A stretch of DNA of 7,037 nucleotides from Nitrosopumilaceae archaeon. Lineage in GTDB: Archaea > Thermoproteota > Nitrososphaeria > Nitrososphaerales > Nitrosopumilaceae. The notes beneath the pieces were generated by a model that ran no database searches, was not told the origin of the DNA, and was given only the letters and a program-made list of their open reading frames with translations. Position 1 is the stretch's first letter. Each line of letters begins with the position of its first letter. This document shows positions 1-6,609 of this stretch, in pieces. The position numbers and the translations under genes are program-made. Where the stretch lies: contig DUJB01000076.1 in NCBI GenBank assembly GCA_013330055.1, positions 2,042 to 9,078 on the forward strand, in the 5' to 3' direction.

Positions 1-2046
1 TCAGAAATTGGTGCAAGGACGTTTTACTTTTGCAGTCCAACCTGTTTGAACACATTTGTAAATCCAGAAAAAGAACTTGGAAAACTGAAGAAAAGAATGT
101 ACGTCGCAGTTTCTGGAGCCCTGATTCTTGCAATACTACGTGGCGGCCTTTATCTCGCACTGGCTTTTGGAGCAGTTGCCGTTACTTGGGTACCATTTCC
201 ACAAATACCATTTCTTTCTTGGGGTATGTTGCTCTTCATCATTGTGACACCAGTCCAGTTCATTGGAGGATGGACATTCTATGTTGGTGCGTATCATGCA
301 ATCAAGCGAAGAACCGCCAACATGGATCTTTTAATATCGATTGGTACTCTTGTTGCATATTTTTACAGTGTAACAGTTTTGTTCTTCCCGGGTGCCTTGC
401 CTGTCAAAGAGAGAGATGTTTACTTTGAAGTTTCTGCAGTGATCATTGCTTTTGTTTTGCTTGGAAAATACATGGAAGAAGCAATCAAGAAAAGAAGCTC
501 AGCTGCAGTAAGAAAACTTTTAGATCTCAGACCTGCGATGGCAAGAATAGTTAAAGACGGAGTAGAGACTGAAATTCCAGCTAACCAAATTCAAGTTGAG
601 GACATTTTGATCATAAAACCAGGAGAAAAAATTCCAACAGATGGCGTTGTAATCGAAGGAACATCTGCGGTAGATGAAAAAATGATCACAGGCGAAAGCA
701 TTCCGATAGACAAGACAGTAGGAAGCGAAGTTATAGGAGCCACATTAAATAAAAATGGATTACTTAGGATCAAAGCTACAAAGGTAGGAAAAGAGACTGC
801 ACTTTCACAAATAGTGCACATTGTTGAAGAAGCACAAGCATCAACAGGGCACATTCAAAGACTAGTAGATTCAATCTCTGCAAAATTTGTTCCAGTTGTT
901 GTTTCAATAGCTGTAGGATCTTTTTTTAGCTGGTATTTTATTTTTGGAAATTTCATTACTGGCCTTCTCTCTTTTGTGGCGGTCTTGATTATTGCCTGCC
1001 CTTGTGCAATGGGAATTGCAACCCCAGCAGCTCTCATGGTTGGTGTAGGAAAGGGTGCTGAGGCAGGTATCCTGATAAGAGGAGCAGAGTATCTGGAGCG
1101 TTCTCAAAAAATAAAGACCATAGTTTTTGACAAGACTGGAACATTGACAAAAGGTGAACCATCAGTTACAGATCTTCTTTCTTTGAATAACTGTGTTGAT
1201 ACTCAGTTATTAGAATTTGCAGGAAGTGTAGAAAGTGGTTCTGAACATCCACTTGCTCAGGCAATCATCAAAGAAGCCAAAGCACGCAACATATCTCTAC
1301 AAAATCCAACACAGTTTGAAGCCGTTTCAGGAATGGGGGTCAAAGCCATTGTATCCAGTAAACAAATTCTCTTTGGAAATAGAAAGTTAATGCTAAAGTT
1401 TGGCATTCCAATAGACGTTGAACAACAAATGACAGATCTAGAGTCTCAGGGAAAGACTGTCATGATAGTGGCAGTAGAAAAAGAAATAGCTGGACTGATT
1501 GCTGTTGCAGATACTCTAAAAGAGTCATCAGCTGCTGCAATAAGTTCACTCAAAAAACTTGGAATTGAAACTGTAATGCTCACTGGCGACAATGAAAAAA
1601 CAGCCAGGGCAGTTGCACAAAATGTTGGAATTGACAAAGTGATAGCAAACGTACTTCCTGCTGAAAAAGCAAATGTCATAAAAAAACTGCAATTAGAAGG
1701 AAAGGTTGTTGCGATGGTTGGAGATGGAATAAACGATGCACCCGCACTTGCACAAGCAGACATTGGAATTGCTATAGGTAGCGGTTCTGATATTGCAAAA
1801 GAAACTGGAGGAATAATTCTGATCAAAGATGACATCATGGATGTAGCAAGAGCTGTAAAACTTAGCAGGGCCACAATGAGAAAGATCAAACAAAACCTTT
1901 TCTGGGCTTTGGCATACAACACTGGAGCAATTCCAATAGCCGCAATAGGGTTACTGAATCCAATAATAGCAGCTGCCGCAATGGCCCTTAGCTCAATATC
2001 TGTAATAGCAAATTCCTCACTTCTTAAGAGGTTAAAAATTACCTAG
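1..2046 (+). CDS. copA: Cu(+)-exporting P1B-type ATPase with N-terminal YHS/TRASH finger, 5' end outside window
   Basis: This is a copper-translocating P-type ATPase of the plasma membrane, expected to pump Cu(+) out of the cytoplasm using ATP. The frame is open from base 1 (681 visible residues), so the gene starts upstream. A TTG at 46 is an internal Leu codon, not the start. Residues 8-22 (FYFCSPTC, then NPEKEL) match the end of a YHS/TRASH metal finger (C11, C15). Next come helices at about 34-62, 72-94 (GG kink at 89-90), 108-129 and 140-158, then the actuator TGES (230-233), the CPC metal site in M6 (333-335, nt 997-1005), the phosphorylated Asp of DKTGT (D377), the SEHPL nucleotide-binding motif (nt 1240-1254) and GDGINDAP (nt 1720-1743). 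YN in M7 (nt 1915-1920) and MxxSS in M8 (nt 1981-1995), together with CPC, are the known signature of subgroup IB-1, specific for Cu(+). No HMA CxxC domain is visible; one could lie upstream. It is co-transcribed with the following protease. Confidence 0.93.
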   Translation, partial: SEIGARTFYFCSPTCLNTFVNPEKELGKLKKRMYVAVSGALILAILRGGLYLALAFGAVAVTWVPFPQIPFLSWGMLLFIIVTPVQFIGGWTFYVGAYHAIKRRTANMDLLISIGTLVAYFYSVTVLFFPGALPVKERDVYFEVSAVIIAFVLLGKYMEEAIKKRSSAAVRKLLDLRPAMARIVKDGVETEIPANQIQVEDILIIKPGEKIPTDGVVIEGTSAVDEKMITGESIPIDKTVGSEVIGATLNKNGLLRIKATKVGKETALSQIVHIVEEAQASTGHIQRLVDSISAKFVPVVVSIAVGSFFSWYFIFGNFITGLLSFVAVLIIACPCAMGIATPAALMVGVGKGAEAGILIRGAEYLERSQKIKTIVFDKTGTLTKGEPSVTDLLSLNNCVDTQLLEFAGSVESGSEHPLAQAIIKEAKARNISLQNPTQFEAVSGMGVKAIVSSKQILFGNRKLMLKFGIPIDVEQQMTDLESQGKTVMIVAVEKEIAGLIAVADTLKESSAAAISSLKKLGIETVMLTGDNEKTARAVAQNVGIDKVIANVLPAEKANVIKKLQLEGKVVAMVGDGINDAPALAQADIGIAIGSGSDIAKETGGIILIKDDIMDVARAVKLSRATMRKIKQNLFWALAYNTGAIPIAAIGLLNPIIAAAAMALSSISVIANSSLLKRLKIT

Positions 2047-2051
2047 GTGAT
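2045..2051 (+). promoter_or_regulatory. Shine-Dalgarno site overlapping the ATPase stop codon
   Basis: AGGTGAT matches the archaeal Shine-Dalgarno consensus (complement of the 16S 3' end, GAGGTGATC). It ends 3 nt before the TTG at 2055 and shares two bases with the TAG stop at 2044-2046. It decides the TTG start of the downstream protease and suggests translational coupling. Confidence 0.75.
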
Positions 2052-2054
2052 AAT

Positions 2055-3131
2055 TTGGTCGAATTAACACAAGAAGAGATAACATCAATTGTTTCTTCAG
2101 TATTTATTGTAAAAAGCGTTAATCAAAATCTGGATGCACTTCAATTCGAAGTAGAACAAGAAGGATTTAAACAAAAATTTGTAAAACTTGCTCAAAGCCT
2201 AGAATCAAAGAACCTGGTTGCAAGACTTGAAAGATTTGAAGATAGGATATTTCTTTTAGTTGGTAGATTCACTCCTACAAAATCAAGACGATCTTGGATC
2301 CCTAGAGTGCTTTTTGCTGCAACAATTGCAATGGTGATGATTGATGGATACTACAAAACAGTTTCTGCAAATTCACTATCTCATCTTGGCGATCCACTTG
2401 ATATTGCAATTCTTTATACAATTTCTCTAATTGGAATACTTGGAACACATGAACTTGGCCACATGATAGCTTCAAAATGGCACAAGATCAAAACAAGCTG
2501 GCCTTACTTTATTCCAGGTATCCCAGTATTTAGCATACCAACATTTGGTGCTTTTATCTCGGCACGATCCTTTATGACAAACAGAGATACACTATTTGAT
2601 GTTGGAATTTCTGGACCAATTGCCGGACTGATTGTAGCTATAATCGTTTCAACATGTGGTGCATACATTTCTCCAATAGTACCAGCAGAACAAGCTCAAT
2701 CAATTTTTTCTAAATCAGAGATTGTCCAAGTACACCCAAGTATAATCATGAGCGGTACAATTGCACTGGCAGGAAAATCAGTTGAGGGAATGGAATTGGT
2801 CATGTCACCTGTATTGTATGCTGCCTGGCTTGGATTCCTCCTTACGTTTCTGAACCTGCTACCAGCATGGCAGCTTGATGGAGGGCACATAGCTCGTGCA
2901 ACACTTGGAAGAAAATGGCACAAAATTACAACATACATAGGAATAGGTGTACTTTTTGTTCTTGGTTATTGGTTTATGGCACTTTTCGTATTATCATTTA
3001 TGACAAGAAGTTCTGACGTAAGACCTCTCGATGACATTTCACCACTTTCAAGCAAGCGTAAAAAACTATTCATAGTTGTCATGGCACTTGCTGTTTTGAG
3101 TGCACCACATCCGTTTTCAATGATGCATTGA
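2055..3131 (+). CDS. Site-2 protease family intramembrane zinc metalloprotease (M50)
   Basis: A polytopic membrane protein of 358 residues. The zinc-binding HELGH is at 132-136 (H132, H136, catalytic E133) at the end of a helix. The second family motif, NLLPAWQLDGG, is at 267-277, with D275 as the expected third zinc ligand. FDVGISGPIAGL at 181-192 is also typical of the family. Helices are predicted at about 83-98, 114-130, 184-206, 253-270, 291-315 and 337-350. Residues 1-80 form a soluble, probably cytoplasmic, N-terminal region ending in a basic stretch (KSRRSW). The layout resembles the EGY-like group known from plastids and many archaea. Members cleave substrates within membranes, often releasing regulators; the substrate here is unknown. 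The start is TTG, supported by a strong ribosome site; the next in-frame Met is residue 93, which would remove the N-terminal region. It follows the copper ATPase by 8 nt, so the pair should be one transcript. Confidence 0.9.
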   Translation: MVELTQEEITSIVSSVFIVKSVNQNLDALQFEVEQEGFKQKFVKLAQSLESKNLVARLERFEDRIFLLVGRFTPTKSRRSWIPRVLFAATIAMVMIDGYYKTVSANSLSHLGDPLDIAILYTISLIGILGTHELGHMIASKWHKIKTSWPYFIPGIPVFSIPTFGAFISARSFMTNRDTLFDVGISGPIAGLIVAIIVSTCGAYISPIVPAEQAQSIFSKSEIVQVHPSIIMSGTIALAGKSVEGMELVMSPVLYAAWLGFLLTFLNLLPAWQLDGGHIARATLGRKWHKITTYIGIGVLFVLGYWFMALFVLSFMTRSSDVRPLDDISPLSSKRKKLFIVVMALAVLSAPHPFSMMH

Positions 3132-3155
3132 CAGGTAGTACGAAAAGATCTTGTC

Positions 3156-3163
3156 TTTAAATA
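3156..3163 (+). promoter_or_regulatory. TATA box for the AMP phosphorylase gene
   Basis: TTTAAATA is centred about 26 nt upstream of the GTG at 3186, so transcription should begin at or next to the start codon and give a leaderless mRNA. It lies in the 54-nt gap after the protease gene. A 5-bp dyad, CTTGT at 3150-3154 and ACAAG at 3167-3171, flanks the box. Confidence 0.6.
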
Positions 3164-3185
3164 ATTACAAGGAAGTAGTGTTGTT

Positions 3186-4727
3186 GTGAAACTAAGAGTC
3201 TCTATTTCTGGTGTTGAATCTGGTGGCAAACCAATAGTTGCTTTAAATAAATATGATGCTGACGAAATAGGAGTTACTGCTTCTGGAAGAATAAGGTTGC
3301 GCTTGAAGAAAGAGATAACAGCAATAGTAAACATTGCAACAACTTCAGTGAAACGAGGTTTTATTGGTGTAAATGAAGAGGTAAGGGAAGTATTAGGATT
3401 AAAACCAAATTCAGTAGTAGATGTTGAAATTGCAGCATTTCCAAAATCGTTACAATTCATTCGTTACAAATTAGCTGGGAGAAAATTGTTGTATGAGGAA
3501 GTTTATGAAATTGTAAAAGATGTAGTGGAAGGAAATCTCAATGAAAACGAAATAGCTGCATTTGTGACTGCATTACATGTTCAAGGATTAGGTCTTGATG
3601 AAGCAACAAGCTTGGCATCTTCGATGGTAAAAACTGGCAAACAGCTAAAATTCCGTAAAAATATCATAGTAGATAAACATAGTATTGGCGGAGTTCCTGG
3701 AGATAAAACAACCATTCTTGTTGTACCAATAGTTGCTGCAGCTGGTCTGACAATTCCAAAAACTTCGTCCCGAGCTATAACTTCAGCAGCTGGTACTGCA
3801 GATAGGGCAGAAACTCTGATGCCAGTAAATCTTGGAAGTGAAGAGATGAAAAAAGTGGTTCATAAATGTAATGGCTGTATAGTTTGGGGAGGAGCGCTTG
3901 AACTTGCACCTGCTGATGATGTTTTTGTTAGAACCGAGTATTCCTTACACATAGATCCTTTACTTTTACCCTCCATTATGAGCAAAAAGAAAGCAGTTGG
4001 AGCAACTCATCTTGTAGTAGACATCCCAACTGGAAGAGGGGCAAAGGTCAAGACAGTCGGGGAAGCAGATCTTCTTGCCAAGGATATAATTGAACTTGGA
4101 AGAAGAATGAAAATACACACGCATTGTGTGATTACTCATGGCGAACAACCTATTGGTCTTAGTGTGGGTCCAGCATTGGAAGCAAGAGAGGCGCTTGAAG
4201 TTTTAATGAAAAAAAGAAATGTTTTGGATTTAACTGATAAAGCATGTCATATTGCAGGTGCAATTTTTGAAATTGCTGGTAAAAAGAATGGCTATAATTT
4301 AGCTAAAGATGTTTTACGTACAGGAAAAGCCGAAAAAAAACTAAGAGAAATAATTTCATTACAAGGTGGAAATTCCAAATTAAAACCAGATGATCTTGTA
4401 ACTGGTGATCAAACTCTACAAATTAAAGCAAAAAAAACTGGACAGGTTTTATGGATGGATAACCACATCCTCGTGGAAATAGCTAGAGCATCTGGAGCTC
4501 CAAAAGATAAAGGAGCTGGAATTGTTTTTAATAAAAAATGCGGTGATAAAGTAACCAACAATGAAATTTTATTTACAATTTACGCTGAAAAATCACGTAA
4601 GCTTTCAAGAGCTCAAGATATTCTAAATGAGCAAGAACCAATAGGCATAGGTAAGACAATAGAGATGTTCATACACACAGTCAAAGAACCGCCTATTGTA
4701 AGAAGAGCATTTGTATTGGATAGATAA
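3186..4727 (+). CDS. deoA: AMP phosphorylase (archaeal thymidine phosphorylase family)
   Basis: A cytoplasmic enzyme of 513 residues, near the roughly 500 usual for archaeal AMP phosphorylases and longer than bacterial thymidine phosphorylase. It is expected to split AMP (and other NMPs) with phosphate into base and ribose 1,5-bisphosphate, the first step of the archaeal nucleotide-degradation pathway. Residues 1-84 form the extra N-terminal domain typical of the archaeal enzymes and linked to multimerisation. A helical domain follows. The phosphate-binding stretch KHSIGGVPGDKTT is at 164-176, and the family signature SSRAITSAAGTAD is at 194-206. The C-terminal alpha/beta part runs to the end. 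The GTG start is favoured because the protein begins in register with the family (KLRVSISG) and a TATA box sits about 26 nt upstream; there is no other Met until residue 147. Downstream pathway enzymes (ribose-1,5-bisphosphate isomerase, form III RuBisCO) are not in the window. It is probably transcribed separately from the copper operon. Confidence 0.92.
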   Translation: MKLRVSISGVESGGKPIVALNKYDADEIGVTASGRIRLRLKKEITAIVNIATTSVKRGFIGVNEEVREVLGLKPNSVVDVEIAAFPKSLQFIRYKLAGRKLLYEEVYEIVKDVVEGNLNENEIAAFVTALHVQGLGLDEATSLASSMVKTGKQLKFRKNIIVDKHSIGGVPGDKTTILVVPIVAAAGLTIPKTSSRAITSAAGTADRAETLMPVNLGSEEMKKVVHKCNGCIVWGGALELAPADDVFVRTEYSLHIDPLLLPSIMSKKKAVGATHLVVDIPTGRGAKVKTVGEADLLAKDIIELGRRMKIHTHCVITHGEQPIGLSVGPALEAREALEVLMKKRNVLDLTDKACHIAGAIFEIAGKKNGYNLAKDVLRTGKAEKKLREIISLQGGNSKLKPDDLVTGDQTLQIKAKKTGQVLWMDNHILVEIARASGAPKDKGAGIVFNKKCGDKVTNNEILFTIYAEKSRKLSRAQDILNEQEPIGIGKTIEMFIHTVKEPPIVRRAFVLDR

Positions 4728-4742
4728 ATTTTCAATGTTGAT

Positions 4743-4757
4743 TATCACATATGATAT
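4743..4757 (+). promoter_or_regulatory. Possible promoter with a small palindrome, for the Met-rich protein
   Basis: The 48-nt gap 4728-4775 has no ribosome site. An AT-rich element around CATATGATAT is centred about 25 nt before the ATG at 4776, fitting a leaderless start, but it is a poor TATA match. TATCA and TGATA (4743-4747 and 4752-4756) form a 5-bp dyad over it, a possible operator. A run of five T at 4757-4761 could also end the AMP phosphorylase transcript. Confidence 0.3.
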
Positions 4758-4775
4758 TTTTCCTTGACTATAACT

Positions 4776-5306
4776 ATGCCAAATAGAAAATTACCATATA
4801 TGGCAAAACCATATGTTTGGATAGGAATAACAATAGGAGTATTTTTTGCCGGCCTTGGTACCGGTTATCTTGTTTTTATAAACACGAACAATCCTGTTAA
4901 TGCGATGCAAAACCCACAAACAATGCAAAAAATGATGGAAGATCCTCAATTTCATCAACTAATGATGAACAACATGCTGCAGAATCCACAGATAATGAAT
5001 CAATGGATGGGATCGATGATGCAGAATCAACAATTCATGCAAGGAATGCATAACACAATGATGCAAAATCCACAACATGTGCAATGGATGGGAACCATAA
5101 TGGGTTCAAATATGATGGGCTACATGATGAATGATCCGAATCTAAGACAACAAATGTTTGGTAACATGTTAGAACATCATGGATTTATGGAAGAGTTGAT
5201 GAAAAATCAACAATTTCAACAAAACTGGATGGGACCTTGGATGATGAATAACACTAACTGGCGTGATATGATGGGTTCTGGTATGATGTCAAACATTCAA
5301 AAATAG
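4776..5306 (+). CDS. Membrane-anchored methionine-rich repeat protein
   Basis: I do not recognise a named family. With the ATG at 4776 the protein has 176 residues; an in-frame TTG at 4764 would add four. A short basic N-terminus (RK, K) is followed by one hydrophobic segment at about residues 12-35, read as an uncleaved signal anchor that places the rest outside the cell. The outer part, about 140 residues, holds some 32 Met, is very rich in Asn and Gln, has five His and six Trp in the whole protein, and has no Cys. It is built from 14-residue units such as MLQNPQIMNQWMGS. Met-rich exported segments are known to bind Cu(+) through thioethers in copper resistance proteins, so copper binding is a reasonable inference given the Cu ATPase about 2.7 kb upstream. 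Alternatively, NP/DP-punctuated Met-rich helices resemble STI1-type chaperone motifs. It converges with the ornithine cyclodeaminase-type gene, 27 nt away. Confidence 0.75.
   Translation: MPNRKLPYMAKPYVWIGITIGVFFAGLGTGYLVFINTNNPVNAMQNPQTMQKMMEDPQFHQLMMNNMLQNPQIMNQWMGSMMQNQQFMQGMHNTMMQNPQHVQWMGTIMGSNMMGYMMNDPNLRQQMFGNMLEHHGFMEELMKNQQFQQNWMGPWMMNNTNWRDMMGSGMMSNIQK
4932..5099 (+). repeat. Four contiguous 42-bp (14-residue) coding repeats, Met/Asn/Gln-rich
   Basis: Units begin at 4932, 4974, 5016 and 5058. Each encodes M-[ML]-x-[ND]-[PQ]-Q followed by M or H in two units' eighth position context and a Met at position 11 in all four. A partial unit precedes the array (AMQNPQTMQK). Diverged units follow at 5124-5165 (MMNDPNLRQQMFGN) and about 5196-5237 (LMKNQQFQQNWMGP). 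The DNA copies differ at many positions, so the array is old or held by selection on the protein, not a recent slippage product. Confidence 0.7.
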
Positions 5307-5333
5307 TAGAAAGATTTTGATATTTTATTCTGC
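5307..5333 (+). terminator. T-rich termination region between convergent genes
   Basis: The 27-nt gap reads T-rich on the + strand, with TTTT at 5315-5318 and 5323-5326, which fits archaeal poly-T termination after the Met-rich gene. For the opposite gene, the first T5 run on the - strand is at 5303-5299, inside the end of the Met-rich gene, so the two transcripts may overlap slightly. Confidence 0.4.
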
Positions 5334-6563
5334 TTACTTGATCAGCTTCTGAATCTCTTGTGTTACTAGTGGTAAGAAAGCACCCACATCAGACACTATT
5401 CCAAGTGCCTGCCACGTTCCTCTATCCATCAATTTTGTAACAGTTGGTTGATTGATGTCTACCACAATTACCTTTACTTCAGCAGGTAGCATGTTTCCTG
5501 TAGCTATTGAGTGAAGCATTGTAGATATCATTATGACCATTTTTGTATCTTTGAGTATCTCTTTGTATTTTCTTTGAGCAGATATCATATCTGTCATTAC
5601 ATCAGGTAATGGACCATCGTCTCGCAACGAACCTGCCAAGACAAAAGGAATTTTTCTTTTAACACACTCGTACATTATTCCTTTTTTTAGTGTGCCATTT
5701 GCAACCATTTTTGCTATAGAACCTGCTTTGAATACAGAATTGATTGCTTGCATATGGTTTCTATGCCCTCTAACAGCCAAAGTTCCATCTTTTACGTTCA
5801 TTCCAAGCGATGTTCCAAGCGTAGCATATTCGATATCATGTACTGCCAGAGCATTTCCTGCAAGAACTCCATCAATGAATCCATTTTTTATTAAATATGC
5901 AATAGAATCAGATGCACCAGTATGAACTATGGCAGGCCCACCTACAAGAATTATCCGTCCGCCTTCTTTTTTGGTCTTGAAAATGTCATATGCCACTTTT
6001 CTTGCAATGTGTTGTGTTGGTCGTTCACTCGAGCTGTTGCTTCCCATAAACTGGAAAAGATTTACTCCTTCTCTTGGTCTTTCAGGGGGGGTGATCTTTA
6101 TTCCACTTTCTCCAACTATAATCATGTCTCCTTTTTTGATTTCACGAATAGGTGTACAACGCGCACTTTTTCCGTTTATCACAATGCACTTGTCCATCAT
6201 CATGTTTTCTACTTTGATCCATTTTCCTTTATAGAAAATGTCTGTCTGATTGTTTGTGGTGCTGTAAAAGTCATCAGGCATTACCATGTCTTTTGGGGCA
6301 GGTTTTAGATTTATCGCTTGTTGAATTTTTGATGTTGCACCTTCTCGGTATACTGATTCTAAAATATCGTCAAGATGTTTTTGTGATTTTCCTTGTATGA
6401 GTAATTTTGCATAACTTGCATCTTTCTTTTTCTGACCAACTTTGAATTCTTGTACTTGAAATTCACCATTAAGATCCATTATAACATCAAATATTTTTGT
6501 AAGTATCATTGAATCTATGAGATGACCATGTACTTCGATCTCATGCTCGAACTTCTTTGCCAT
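5334..6563 (-). CDS. Archaeal-type ornithine cyclodeaminase (LOR/SDH domain, TIGR00300 family)
   Basis: A cytoplasmic protein of 409 residues matching the archaeal TIGR00300 family. Its methanogen member has been shown to be an NAD-using ornithine cyclodeaminase (L-ornithine to L-proline plus ammonia), and the family is related to the C-terminal part of cyanobacterial ArgZ/AgrE. Residues 4-100 are the LOR/SDH conserved region (FEHEIEVHGHLIDS, then the VQEFKVG strand). A middle beta-rich segment follows to about 160. The Gly-rich VGGPAIVHTGASDS (207-220) and LAGNALAVHDIE (234-245), then STMLHSIATGNMLP (347-360) and VVDINQPTVTKL (367-378), are typical of the C-terminal cofactor-binding half. 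The ATG at 6563 is chosen because a TATA box lies about 26 nt upstream and no ribosome site is properly spaced. The likely role is proline synthesis from ornithine; activity in this organism is inferred. It has its own promoter, 81 nt after the upstream gene. Confidence 0.85.
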   Translation of the reverse strand: MAKKFEHEIEVHGHLIDSMILTKIFDVIMDLNGEFQVQEFKVGQKKKDASYAKLLIQGKSQKHLDDILESVYREGATSKIQQAINLKPAPKDMVMPDDFYSTTNNQTDIFYKGKWIKVENMMMDKCIVINGKSARCTPIREIKKGDMIIVGESGIKITPPERPREGVNLFQFMGSNSSSERPTQHIARKVAYDIFKTKKEGGRIILVGGPAIVHTGASDSIAYLIKNGFIDGVLAGNALAVHDIEYATLGTSLGMNVKDGTLAVRGHRNHMQAINSVFKAGSIAKMVANGTLKKGIMYECVKRKIPFVLAGSLRDDGPLPDVMTDMISAQRKYKEILKDTKMVIMISTMLHSIATGNMLPAEVKVIVVDINQPTVTKLMDRGTWQALGIVSDVGAFLPLVTQEIQKLIK

Positions 6564-6585
6564 TCCTAAGGTTTTGTCATTGTAC

Positions 6586-6593
6586 TAATTTAA
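6586..6593 (-). promoter_or_regulatory. TATA box for the ornithine cyclodeaminase-type gene
   Basis: On the - strand the box reads TTAAATTA, centred about 26 nt before the ATG at 6563, which predicts a leaderless mRNA. A second AT-rich stretch (TTATACATTA) lies just upstream and could serve instead. An out-of-frame ATG at 6580 reaches a stop after four codons. Confidence 0.5.
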
Positions 6594-6609
6594 TGTATAA
6601 TTAGGGTCA

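Noticed and set aside
30..428. Open frame of 132 residues on the + strand
   Set aside because: It is an alternate frame inside the copper ATPase gene. Its translation is rich in Trp, Cys and His with no domain pattern, while the ATPase frame carries family motifs throughout.
1446..1922. Open frame of 158 residues on the - strand
   Set aside because: It is antisense to the phosphorylation and hinge region of the ATPase, whose motifs are intact. The Ser/Ala/Ile-rich product mirrors the reversed ATPase codons, and no promoter was seen.
2966..3460. Open frame of 164 residues on the - strand spanning the protease/AMP phosphorylase junction
   Set aside because: It covers the end of one well-supported gene and the start of another plus the promoter between them. 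Its low-complexity Thr/Ser/Phe-rich product has no recognisable pattern.
4764..4775. TTG at 4764 as the start of the Met-rich protein
   Set aside because: There is no ribosome site before it, and the ATG at 4776 better fits the weak AT element 25 nt upstream. The difference is only four residues, so the choice is tentative.
4932..5237. 42-bp repeats as a CRISPR array or minisatellite
   Set aside because: The copies are contiguous, diverged and in frame with a protein repeat, with no unique spacers between identical repeats.
5922..6308. Overlapping + strand open frames of 128 and 101 residues
   Set aside because: Both are antisense to the conserved middle of the ornithine cyclodeaminase-type gene and lack a promoter or ribosome site.
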